A stretch of 64,000 nt of DNA from Bufo bufo (lineage: Eukaryota; Chordata; Amphibia; Anura; Bufonidae): the NCBI RefSeq assembly GCF_905171765.1, contig NC_053393.1, forward strand, positions 70,959,371-71,023,370, in the 5' to 3' direction. Positions 1 through 9,871 of this stretch are shown here, piece after piece. The notes below the pieces were generated by a model. That model made no database searches, was not told the DNA's origin, and saw only the letters and a list, made by a program, of their open reading frames with translations. The translations under genes were made by a program, and so were the position numbers. The first letter of the stretch is position 1, and each line of letters starts with the position of its first letter.

Positions 1-974
1 GTGAGCTTTCAATGAAATAGGGCAATCAAGCCCAGACGCAGTATAAGATACTTCAGTTGATCGTTTGATCCATCTTGCTAGTGTTGCTTTGCTAGCTCTA
101 TTTCCCTTGTTTGGCCCTTGAATTTGTAAAAATAGACCTTCCGACTTCCTAAAGGAGGAGGTAGCTTGAAGATAAGCCAGCAAGGCTCTCTTAACGTCTA
201 ATAGATGCCAATCAACTTGATCCTGAGGATTGGAGCGAAGAACTGAGAGATTTCTTGGTTAATGTTAACCACTAATACTTTCGGAAGAAACCCTGGCACA
301 GTTCGTAGAATGATGCAATCACCAACATCTCTGAAATATGGATCTTAATCTTTACATGAAAGAGCTTGCAGTTCACAAACACGTCTGGCTTATGTAATTG
401 CGACTAGGAACAGAGCTTTCATAAAAACATGCTTTAGCGAGGAGGATTCAATTGGCTCGAATGGTTCTTTTGACATAGCTGAGAGAACTACAGACAAGTC
501 CCAGGAAGGAACGGGAGAACTAACAGGAGGTCTTAGGTTTCTTAAGGCTTTAAAGAAGGTATGTATTATTTGATTATTTGAAAATATCCTCTGTAATTGG
601 GCATTAATAGCCGTAAGCTGTACTTTTAAGGTATTTGTTTTCAAACCTTTAGTAAACCCTTCTTGAAGGAATTGTAGAACAGACTTCAAATCTTCAGGAA
701 TAGAAGAAGTTCTTTGGCACCAATCCTTAAAGGTTTTCCAAACTCTGTTATATATTTTTATAGTTGCAGGTTTACGAGCGGCTACCATGGTATTGACTAG
801 TTCTAAGGAGAATCCCAATGTTAAGGACTGCCGCTCAGCCTCCAGGCCGCCAGTTGTAAACTGTTGGGATTGTGGTGAAGAAACCCCTTCTGGAGAAGTA
901 AGTCGGAACGGGGAGGAATCTTCCAGATTCTCCTTTTGGAGAGGGATAGGGCTAGAGAGAACCACGTCCTCCAA
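1..974 (-). pseudogene. DIRS tyrosine recombinase (phage-integrase-like) fragment
   Basis: An open stretch at 974-390 contains the core-binding region of a DIRS recombinase: ATIKIYNRVWKTFKDWC, then a helical part, then the start of the catalytic domain (VFMKALFLVAIT). The usual continuation is an Arg-containing SARRVSEL-type motif; a frame break follows at about 390. The remaining sequence to base 1 continues as recombinase-like coding (FRKSEGLFLQ, RASKATLARWIK) in another frame with stops. In a live element this enzyme would integrate the circular DNA copy. Family assignment rests on pattern recognition plus the matching RNase H half at 12.9-13.4 kb. Confidence 0.65.
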
Positions 975-1139
975 GGCCAGAACGGAAGACTGCTATCACC
1001 TCTGCACAATCTTCTCGTATCCTTTTGAGGACTTTTGGTATGAGAGGGATTGGAGGAAGTACATAGATTAGCCCTTCTTCCCAGCTGACTGAGGAGGTCC
1101 ATTGCTCGTGCCTGGCTGGACCGATGAATGGAGCAGAAC

Positions 1140-1153
1140 TGACTGAGCTTTTT
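1140..1153. repeat. Target-site duplication (left) of the Penelope insertion
   Basis: The 14-mer TGACTGAGCTTTTT occurs here and again directly at 12891-12904. DIRS coding sequence lies outside both copies and Penelope sequence inside both, so this is a target duplication from insertion of the Penelope composite into the DIRS element. Confidence 0.8.
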
Positions 1154-1388
1154 CCAAACAAGTAAGGTAGGGGGCGGCACAGCCACACAAACAGAAAGCA
1201 CTCACAGTCAATGCGGTATACACGGCTGTGGAGAACACACACGATCGGTGGTGCTCAGCTGGACGTAGCAGGTAAGGTGCACATGGAACCAGTGTAGAAG
1301 AGAAAATAGACAGCGGCACTCACCCGTGTGTTGAAATAGCGGCAGCTTTCATTTCATAATCAAATGTGGCAGGGGCCGGACAATTCTG

Positions 1389-1460
1389 AAGCACGCATTG
1401 AACAGCGGCGGCCGTTTCGCGCTACATGCACTTCCTCAGGCTGTGCGTCAATGCGTGCTT
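1389..1460 (-). ncRNA. Hammerhead-ribozyme-like fold in the 3' tail of the minus PLE copy
   Basis: Read on the minus strand: a 13-bp arm (1460-1448 pairing with 1401-1389), a 5-bp arm ACAGC/GCUGU, then CUGAGGA (1439-1433, fits CUGANGA), a short stem GUGC-AUGUA-GCGC and GAAA (1418-1415). That is the hammerhead order of stem I, CUGANGA, stem II, GAAA. Against activity: an extra A after CUGAGGA and no clear UH cleavage step (GCC where GUC is expected). PLEs are known to carry hammerheads in their terminal repeats. Probably a decayed copy. Confidence 0.4.
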
Positions 1461-1629
1461 GCGCATCGCTCCTTTTAATCACTGGCGCAGGTCGTTGTCA
1501 TGGAGACTGACGAACCAGACTGCGTCTATATAAAAGGGTGACTCAAAAATACATAAAAACAATATACAAGTAACAACCATAGGTTATAAGTAATGTGCAC
1601 AAAACATACGCATATTTATGGGTTTATTA

Positions 1630-2507
1630 CTAAAGGAAGGGACTGAAATCATTTCTGTCATTTAATCCGAGTTCCCCCAGGGCTTGTGTGCGTAAGATCC
1701 ACCTGGCGTCCCTCTGCAGGAGGAGGCGATGTCTATCCCCCCCCCCCTGCAGAGGGGTAGGTACAATCTCCAAGCCAGAGAAGGAAATACAGCCAGTATC
1801 GCCATCATGGACTTCTCTCACATGGTCTATCAATCTTGGACATCCCTTACCTGTCTTAAAGGAGTTAAAATGTTCCCTGACTCGTTCAAAAAGACACCTG
1901 ATAGTCTTCCCAATATAAAACCGCCCGCAAGTGCACAGCAGTAAATATACCACATATGTACTCTGGCAGTTAATGAAGGTATTAACTTTGTGCTGAATCC
2001 CAGCAAATTCAATATACTTTTTTGGGGAATTATAGGTGCAAAGTGAACAAGTGCCGCACCTGTAGTTACCTTTAGGTAGGTTGCTTTTGAGCCAATTCTT
2101 GCTCTTGTCAGGCGGAAACCTGCTCCTAACAAGTTTGTCTTTAACAGTATGGCTCCTTCTGAAAGAGATCAGTGGTTTCTGTCCTGTGAGCTCATTCAGG
2201 GTTGCAGCTCTCCTCAAAACATCCCAATTTTTAAATATAACTGAGCGGATCCGCTCCGCCATAGGGCTATACTTAAAGGAAAATGCAAATCTGATGCCCC
2301 TAGTGTCTGTCTTACTCTGATCTCCTCTATGACTACCGCTCTTCAATAGACTATCTTGTGAGAAGTTCTCTTCTACCCTCTTCATGTCTCTATTAAGTGG
2401 CTCTTCAGGGTAACCTCTCTTCAATAGTCGCTGCTTCAAATCATGGGCCTGTCTATGGTACCCACTGTCTTTGCTGTTGATGCGCCTCAATCTGATAAAT
2501 TGTCCGT
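1630..2507 (-). pseudogene. PLE 3' coding part: RT thumb region, zinc-ribbon-like linker, GIY-YIG endonuclease
   Basis: C-terminal part of the PLE polyprotein, separated from its 5' part (7686-9871) by the LINE insertion; the protein is cut at KKAVP. It contains GQFIRLRRINS (C-terminal to RT motif 7), a cysteine cluster CGTCSLCTYNS, then the GIY-YIG nuclease: YVVYLLLCTCGRFYIGKT with the downstream Arg/His/Glu (LFERVREHFNSF). It ends in a stop at 1630. In PLEs the nuclease makes the nick that primes reverse transcription. This exon-sized stretch itself is open; the element is inactive because of the insertion and frameshifts upstream. Confidence 0.8.
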
Positions 2508-2523
2508 AAGGTACGGCTTTTTT
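2508..2523. repeat. Target-site duplication (left) of the LINE
   Basis: The 16-mer AAGGTACGGCTTTTTT here is repeated exactly at 7670-7685. PLE sequence continues outside both copies and LINE sequence lies inside. The T run is the expected L1-type endonuclease target on this strand. Confidence 0.9.
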
Positions 2524-2894
2524 ATCTTTCAATATATCTTTATTGAGAAATTTTTTCATATATCCAAAGAATACAGTGATCAAAGGAATCGTACATATCA
2601 CCCGTGCAACGGGCTATATTACGTTAGTGTGCGTTGTTCGCATAACTAAGATGGTATCATGTACTCCAAACATTACATCCATAAAACAGGTTGATATAAC
2701 ATCAGTACAATCCAATAACAATGTCTTACAAAATAAACATGGGAAAATTAACAGAAAAGAAGAAAAGAAAAGAAAAAAGGCAGACTTTGTGTAAAAGACC
2801 AAGGCTTCTGAGTGTACATCATAAGCAGTAATTAATGCAAGCAGATTGTTGTATATGTAAACGCCATTTGTGTTTAGAGGTTATTAGTGTCAAT

Positions 2895-3437
2895 TTATTG
2901 ATCATTGGAAGTGTTGTTCCACTGTGCCCATTCCCTTTCAAATCTGCATAACGCAAAGCTCTTGTGTGCTATCATTTTTTCAAAAGACCTAGTGGTGTCT
3001 ACTGAGTTAATGATTTCCTGTATGGTCGGAATTGTTGAACTTTTCCAGTACCTAGTTATAGCCAACTTTGTGGCTAGGAATAGATGCATAGCAATGGTCC
3101 TAAAATTATACGGGATCTCCGTAATATTAACAAAGAGTAAGGCCAAAGCCGGGTCTCTATTTAGCTCGCGGCCTGTTACCTTTGCCACTAGTTGGAAAAT
3201 GCTAGACCATAAATCTTTTAGCAAAGGACAGCTCCATAGTATGTGTATAAGGGACCCCCTACCTCCACATCCCCTCCAGCACAGCGGCTCCAAGCCAGGA
3301 TAAATGCGGCTCAATTTCAAAGGGGTAAAATACCATCTGAGTAGAGTTTTCGAGTAGGCTTCAAGGTGAGATACACATTTCAGTCGTTTAGTCGCATATG
3401 TGATAGCCATGGACCACTGCGCTGGGGGGATGTCGCG
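2895..3437 (-). pseudogene. LINE ORF2 C-terminal region
   Basis: Continues the RT reading after a frame break at about 3440. It has the Cys-containing C-terminal pattern of L1-clade ORF2 (LCWRGCGGRGSLIHILWSCP, then ATKLAITRYWK) and ends at a stop at 2895. The cysteine motif is the nucleic-acid-binding tail of ORF2 proteins. Non-functional here because of the frameshift. Confidence 0.7.
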
Positions 3438-3439
3438 GC

Positions 3440-5200
3440 CTAGATCCTGTTCCCATGAGATAATGGTTTTTTACAAAGGAGTTTTTGTTGCCTAAAAACG
3501 TATAGAGGGCGGATTCCCTTCCACTTGGAGTGTGTCAAATTCCATTGGCTCAGGAGTTCCGCATGTGAATGAACCATGAGCGTAGGATTAGTAGCTAAAA
3601 GGTGGCGAATTCTCAGATACTTATAAAAGTCATTTTTATGTATTTTGAACCGGTTTTGCAAATTCTCAAAGGAATCAAGATCCTTCAGGTGGAGCAAATC
3701 AGCAACCGCTTCTACTCCTCCCTTTTTCCATCCCTCTAGAGAGAGATCAGGAATGAGGTATTGCAGCGCCTCTATTGGTGTGATTTTTGCTATGGAAACG
3801 ATCATTCCACGATCGCCGCCATGATATCTTTTCCAGGCTTTCAAGGAGGTGGAAAGTAAATACGGGAGGGATTGTGATGTTATCTCCTTGAAAAGAGAGG
3901 CTAACAATATAGCCTTTAAGTTATGGGTTGGGGCAAGGGTCTGTTCAATATGGACCCAGTGTTTGGGGTTATCAGCGGCCCACCATTCCTTGAGTTGGTG
4001 TACTCTAGTGGCAAGATAGTAATCATAGATATTTGGGAGGTTTAGGCCGCCCACTTTCCTAAATTTGGACATTATTGATTTAGCAATGCGGGGTGGACCT
4101 TTCTTCCAAATAAACTTGTTCAGTAGTTTGTTGACAGTGTTAAAGAAGGAGCTAGGGAGGTCCAATGGGAGAATTCTGAATAAATAGAGAAGCCTAGGGA
4201 GCACATGCTGCTGGAAGGCTGCTACTCTGCCTAACCATGAAAGTTCCGTTTTCATTATGCTATCCAGTTCTTTCTGGAGATCTAGGAGGAAACTGGGGAA
4301 ATTTGCGTCATACAATTTTGGAATAGTGGGGGTAAGTTGGACCCCAAGGTATTGAACTCCTGATGTCTGCCAATCCCATGGGTAGGTATGTTTTAACTGG
4401 TTCAGGGTATGGTTGGTTATAAAAAGGGGGAGGGCTTGGGATTTACTCACATTAAGTTTATAAAATGATAAAGTGCCATATGTGTGTATGACCTTTCTCA
4501 ACTCGTGAAGGGACAAGGCCGGGTTGGTTAAGGAAAGGATTATGTCGTCCGCATATAATGAAAGGGTGTGTTGCCTGTCACCTATCCGGATTCCTGAGAT
4601 ATTCTCATTTTGTCTGATAGCCTGCGCTAACGGCTCTAGGGATAGGATAAAGATAAGGGGGGAGAGGGGGCACCCCTGCCTTGTTCCATTTGAAAGGTTA
4701 AAAGGGTCTGACAATTCCCCATTGGTTAAAACTCGGGCAGCAGGGCCCCTATATAATGCTTCTATAGCTTTGATGATGGCAACAGGGAATCCCATCTTAT
4801 GGAGCACCGAGAAGGCAAACGACCAGTTAACTCGGTCGAACGCCTTCTCGGCATCCAGCGTAAGGAACACCGTGGGTATTCGCAGTTTGTTGACTCTGTC
4901 GAGGAGGTTTAACACTCTTCTAGAGTTATCAGTGATTTGTCTACCCACTACAAAACCCACTTGGTCAGGGGCAATCAGGGACGGGATGGTCTCCGCCAAT
5001 CTTCTCGCTAGTAACTTGGCATAGATTTTTAGGTCAGTATTGAGGAGGGAAATAGGCCGAAAATTTTGGGGAATAGTCGGTTCCTTACCAGGTTTTGGCA
5101 AAGTGACAATAGTGGCCTCTAACATCTCTCTGGGCATATGACCATCCGACATAGTCCTCATTAGGGATGGATGTCTATCCAGGTGATAGATAGTTAACAT
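3440..5200 (-). pseudogene. LINE ORF2 reverse transcriptase
   Basis: An open stretch of 586 codons with the RT motifs in order: TLPKPGKEP, FRPISLLNTDLKIYAKLLARRL, DQVGFVVGRQ, LDAEKAFDRVNW, NGTRQGCPLSPLIF and the catalytic LYADDIIL, then a thumb region with LGRVAAFQQHVLPRLLYLFR. This is an L1-clade RT, which copies its own mRNA at the nicked target. The RT frame starts just before LPKPG, so about 200 residues normally lying between endonuclease and RT are missing. Confidence 0.85.
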
Positions 5201-6008
5201 TATTCTGAAAGTATTCAGACAGTGCGGTTTTCACCTCTAGCTGGCAATCCAGGTCAGCTAGTAAATATTCATTTATTCTCCAAGTCGGGTTCGGAGGGCG
5301 GTTGTATTGTTCTGAGATTTTCACTGAAGCGGGTGCATGGTCTGACCATGATATAGTTCCTATGTCGGAGCTTGTGATAGACGAGAGGGAAGCCCTGTCT
5401 ACCAACACAAGATCTATGCGGGAATATGACAAATGTGAAGGAGAGAAATAGGTATAATCACGTTTCAAGGCGTGATGTAGGCGCCAAATATCATATAAGG
5501 CCATTTTGGAGAGAAGGCCCATTAGTGTATTAGGGTTTCTTCTCGTGAGGGAGGAGGAGTCTACAGATGTATCTGGGACTACATTAAAATCTCCGCAGAT
5601 GAGGACCTTTCCCTGTTGAACGGACTGGACCTTATTAAGGAGTTTTTGAAGGAAGCGTTGGGGATGCGTGTTGGGTGCATAAAGACTTACCAGGGTGTAT
5701 AGGACGTTATTTAGATAACATACGTGAATGATATACCGCCCTCCGGAGTCGACGAAAGAGGATACCGCAGTATACGCCACCGTGTTTTTGATTGCTAGCA
5801 GCACTCCTCTTTTCTTCTTGGTGCAGTGAGCCTGGAGAATAACTGGGAAACATCTATGTTTAAGACGGTCAGCATCAGCAGCTAATATATGTGTCTCTTG
5901 GGCACAGAATATGTCACACTGCAGGGAGAGGGCCTCCCTCCACATCAGGTTGCGCTTGTAAGGGCTATTCAGCCCCCTAACGTTTAAAGTGCTAAGCTTT
6001 AGTACCAT
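5175..6008 (-). pseudogene. LINE ORF2 apurinic-type endonuclease
   Basis: The N-terminal domain of ORF2 (277 codons, ATG at 6008). The APE-type catalytic motifs are present: LNVRGL (Asn), CAQETHI (Glu), SLYAPNT, CGDFNVVPD (Asp/Asn), SRIDLVLV and the terminal SDHAPASV (Asp/His). It would nick target DNA to prime reverse transcription. The frame runs out at 5175 after a short run past the domain (LSEYFQNNVNYLSPG), overlapping the RT frame by 26 bp. That points to a deletion joining two parts of ORF2 out of frame. Confidence 0.85.
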
Positions 6009-6301
6009 TTATAATCAATAGAGCTGTTGGCGCAAAAAAATATCCCGATGCGGAGGGAGGCACAACCCCAGCAGCCAAGGACGTACACCAGTAAATATAG
6101 CATAGCGTAGAACTCTGCCCAGAACATAAAAAGGGTTAAAACTGAAAAGTAAGACAAGAACAGTGACTGGGAAGTCACAACACATAGTAAGGCACTAATT
6201 TGCGCCTTTGCAATTATTGGGGAAAAGGTCCTGCCAAAAGCCAGAACAGAGACAAGTAGGACTACTGCTCCATATAACTAGAAGCAGAAAAGAAGTCCCC
6301 T

Positions 6302-7569
6302 TTAATGCGTTTTCTTGCGTCGTCTATTCTCCACCAATTGCCAATCTCCATAACCATGGTGACGCCTATGAACATCAGGATCATGTGTAGGTTCCACTGT
6401 AATGTTCCATAAAGCGAGAGTTGCTTTCCCTTCAGCTATTGAACGGATCACTACCATTGAGCCCTCCTTATGAATTAGGAGCTTAACAGGAAAGCCCCAT
6501 CTGTAAGTAATGGAGTGAGTTCTCAGGGCAGTAGTGATAGGGGCAAGGGACTTCCGGAGCTGTAGTGTCGCTGCTGAGAGGTCCACGAATAACTTCACCC
6601 CCTCATATGGGGCCGGGAGAGTCCCCAATTTTCTTGCGGCCATTCCTTAATGTGGAAAAAATGCACCCTTGCTAGCACATCTCTTGGAACATCATCCGGC
6701 AGGTGCTTAGGCTTGACAATCCTATGTGCCCTGTCGATTATCAAATCATGTTCAGAGCTGTTAGGCAGGAGCAAGCAGATCAGCTTTTGTATATATCCTG
6801 CTAATTCAGACGCGGTTATATCTTCTGGAACCCCACGCATTTTGAGGTTGTTCCGGCGGGAACGGTCCTCTAAGTCCGCAATCTTGGCTTTAAGTTGAGT
6901 GACTTCATCAGAGAGGAGCTCATGAGAGTCAATTAAAGTGTTATGGGAAGAGGCAAATTCGCCCATCTTCGTCTCCACATGTACCATCTTGTCCCCCAGC
7001 TCTGTAACTGTAGCCTGGATCGGGACTATTGATTTAGCTATTTGTGCAGTGATGGAGTGATGAAATGCTAAAAGCATGTCTTTTAATAAAGTCCCAGAGG
7101 CTGGTTGGTCTGATGTCTGCAGACTCTGTAGTGCCTCATGTATGGAGGGAGAACCCGGCTGACCCCCAGATGGAGAGATACACTCACCGGAGTTGCTGGG
7201 GCCTCGATACCGTGGCCACTGTTTGTCAGGGCTGGCAGTCGGTGAGGTCTGAGTGATGGCGTTCTCAGGGGGAGCGGGAAGGTCTTCCTCCGTCATTCTT
7301 TGCAATCTGTGTGAGGCTACTGCTGGAGGGAACTCCACAGGAGAAGTGTTGGACGGAGTATGATGTTGCTGGTGACCGGGCGGAGAGTGCGATCCTGATG
7401 AAAAGGAAGGGCTAGAGCCCGGTGTGCTGCGCGCTTCTTCTCCGCCGGCGCCATCTTTGGTCTTCTCCTGGGCAAAGAAAAAGTTTAGTTTGCCCTGTTG
7501 TTTCAGGCTCTTCTTGCCTCTGGTCATCATGGAGGCATACAGGAGCTTGGAGAGAGAAACGGGCGGCAC
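6302..7569 (-). pseudogene. LINE ORF1 (L1-type RNA-binding protein)
   Basis: Two overlapping frames, 7569-6595 and 6643-6302, form one broken ORF1. The first part has a low-complexity Pro/Ser-rich N-terminus, a heptad-like coiled-coil stretch (VTELGDKMVHVETKMGEF) and the L1 ORF1 signature LEDRSRRNNLKMRGVPE. The second part, after a frameshift near 6640, carries the C-terminal domain (KLFVDLSAATLQLRKSLAPI). ORF1 proteins trimerise and coat the element RNA. The start ATG at 7569 is the first usable one inside the element. Confidence 0.75.
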
Positions 7570-7669
7570 TTTGGTGGATGCGGATGGGCTTTAGCAGGTC
7601 TGTAAAGCTTTAATGGAGCAGGAGCTCAGGTTCATGCGTCCATCTCCTTCGGCTGCTTGGCCACGCCCC

Positions 7670-7685
7670 AAGGTACGGCTTTTTT
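7670..7685. repeat. Target-site duplication (right) of the LINE
   Basis: Exact second copy of the 16-mer at 2508-2523. Confidence 0.9.
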
Positions 7686-9871
7686 GACACTCTGTGGAAG
7701 GAAGCTGTCGTGGTGGAGCAAGGAGTTGGTCGCCGTGGGCTTACGAAAACCCTCCGTGACCAACTCGTCGCCTACCACCAGGACAGCCACATCCAGGAAT
7801 TCCAACCTGGTACCTCCGAAATTAAGGGTGAAGGTCATTCCCATGTCATTTCTGTTGAGAAAATCAACAAACTCGCTGCACTCCTTCTCTGTACCTTCCC
7901 AGACTATGAACACGTCATCCACAAAACGCAGATACGTCTTTAACTTGGGGAGAAATGGATTCGTAGTAGAATAAATATACCTGTCCTCTAGTCTGGCAAG
8001 GTACATATTAGCAAATGTACAGGAGACGCGGGTCCCCATGGCCGTACCCAGCCTTTGCCTATACCACTCGTTCCCAAACTGAAACACGTTATTGGTTAAA
8101 ATGAACTCAAGTGCCTCACCAATGAAGTCGCAATATAACCAACTTTTTTCCAAATTGGCCACGATGTCAAGGACCGCCTCTACACCCGCATCATGAGGGA
8201 TGCGGGTGTAGAGGCTCTCCACATCGAGGGACACCAATTGGTAACCCTCTTGCCAGTGCAATTCTCTGAGGGCCAATAGAAAATCATTAGTGTCCCTGAG
8301 ATAGGCAGGGGCACTTGTGAGGGCTGGTCTCAAGAGCCAGTCTACGTATTTAGACGATGGGACGTCCCGGGGGATGGCTCAGTGACTTGTGGACCTTCGG
8401 AAGAAAATACCAAGATGGTTTAGCTGGGGACAAGGGGACAAGTTTGTCCAACATATTCCTAGGGAGGAAACCAGCCTCCACATATCTGCTAACAAGGGAC
8501 TTCAGCAACTGCTGGGTACTAGCCAAAGGGTCCCCCCGTATCCTCTCGTACACGCGAGTATCCCCCAGTTGTCTGGGGGCTTCACTTAGATAATATTCCC
8601 TGGACATGAGAACCATGCATCGTTGCCCCCCTTGTCCGCCGGTTTAACAACTATATCATTCTGGGAGCTGAGCCAATGCAAGGCTTTCTGCTCATCTGGA
8701 TTAATATTAGGTTGAGCAGTGGAGTCTGCTCGAATATCTCTCATCACTTGATGTTGAAATATATCAATGCTGCTACCGGCGGGCATAGGGGGGCAAAATG
8801 TGGATCTAACTCCACCCTTAAATGGATCCACAGAGGTGTCAAAAGGAGGCTCCTCAGTAACATCCATTCCAGTGAGAAATTCAAGACAGGCTAATTCTTC
8901 TTTATTGAATTTCGTGGATATTTAAAAAGCTTCGGGATCAGGACAGAGTGGTGACTCCCCCTGTGTGGTGGCTACCTTATGTGGGATATCTCTAAACAAC
9001 TTATGTAGATGTAACTTACGGGTAGCTTTAAATAAGTCCACTTCAAAAGTGACAGGGTCAAATTGCTCTGTGAGACTATAACCAAGTCCTTTACTCAGAA
9101 CCTTTATACAACCAGGTGGCAGCAGACGGTCAGTTAGATTAATAACCAGGTTTTCATCAGATGATAAGGAAGTCTCTATTTCCTCCAGGACACCTGTTTC
9201 TTCTCCCTCTCCGATTTCCTGACCCCTGTTCTTCTTGTTGGTCTTCCTCCGTCCCCTTCTGGTCTTTTTCCTAAAGGGTCACTCGACTCCCCTGCAGCAT
9301 CGGTTGATACTTGACTAGGATCATCTGAGATACTGGAGTCAGAGTCCGTCGTCCAATAATCATTATTCTGGCGGCGGTATGATTTTTTTCTTTTGTTGTT
9401 TTTTGAACTTTCTGCCAGTGTTCCAATCGAAGATACGGCCAGATTCATAGTCCTGTTTGTCTCTCACAAACTTATCTCTCTTCCTTTCCTTAACTTCAGC
9501 GTGTACAACTGTAAGTTTTTTGTCAAATGCTTCAAGGAGATTTCCAGGCAGCCTTGACTCTAATTCTGCCCTTGCTTTGGAGAGTTCATCTTTTACTGTA
9601 TCATATTCCTTTATATCTCTTTTCAGAACTGTATCCAAAATTAGTAGAGAGAAGTTTGCATGTAACTGTTGCCTTTCCTTTAGAAAAACATCATCATGCT
9701 CATATTGTGCAGGAAACTTATACACCCTTAGGCCCCTTGGCACTCTTCCACTCTCCTTGTAGGATTTTAGTGAATTAACCGTCCAAAATAGACGTATTTC
9801 TTTATCTGCTAACTGCGCTACTTTCACTTCAAGCGCACGAGTGCTCAGGTTTTGCAGGGTGTCCTTAGTGT
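7686..9871 (-). pseudogene. PLE 5' coding part: N-terminal region and reverse transcriptase (minus copy)
   Basis: Minus-strand PLE polyprotein in several frames. The N-terminal region (9827-9363) has a charged coiled-coil-like stretch ending in DWNTGRKFKKQQKKK. An acidic/Ser-rich stretch follows (9448-9176), then the RT in pieces: KPADKGGN (about 8640), WYFLPKVHKSLSHPPGRPIV (8420-8360), VSLDVESLYTRIPHD (8240-8190), QRLGTAMGTRVSCTFANMYLA and the catalytic FVDDVFIVWEG (about 7930). At least four frame breaks separate the parts. Relative to the plus copy it keeps a 55-bp and a 27-bp segment that the plus copy has lost. The reading resumes at 2507 beyond the LINE. Confidence 0.8.

Larger units (their letters stand above)
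1..1153 (-). mobile_element. DIRS retroelement, 3' part (linker and tyrosine recombinase), cut by the window edge
   Basis: This is the downstream part of a DIRS-type retrotransposon, whose reverse transcriptase/RNase H part resumes at 12891-13441. On the minus strand the RNase H to recombinase linker is readable (LIYVLPPIPLIPKVLKRIRE, about 1074-1015, then WPWRTWFSLALSLS in a shifted frame), a pattern typical of DIRS polyproteins. The recombinase part follows. DIRS elements integrate with a tyrosine recombinase and do not make their own target duplications. Reading frames switch several times, so this copy is dead. The far end lies beyond base 1. Confidence 0.75.
2524..7669 (-). mobile_element. 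L1-like (L1/Tx1 group) LINE inserted in the minus PLE copy
   Basis: A nearly full-length non-LTR retrotransposon of about 5.1 kb on the minus strand: ORF1 (7569-6302), ORF2 endonuclease (6008-5175), reverse transcriptase (5200-3440) and C-terminal region (3437-2895). The 3' end next to the target duplication carries AATAAAGATATATTG. Flanked by a perfect 16-bp target duplication, so it inserted after the PLE. ORF1 is frameshifted, and ORF2 has an internal deletion between endonuclease and RT and a frameshift near 3440, so it is not autonomous. Confidence 0.9.

Noticed and set aside
787..1071. Plus-strand frame opposite the DIRS recombinase
   Set aside because: Shadow of the DIRS coding on the other strand.
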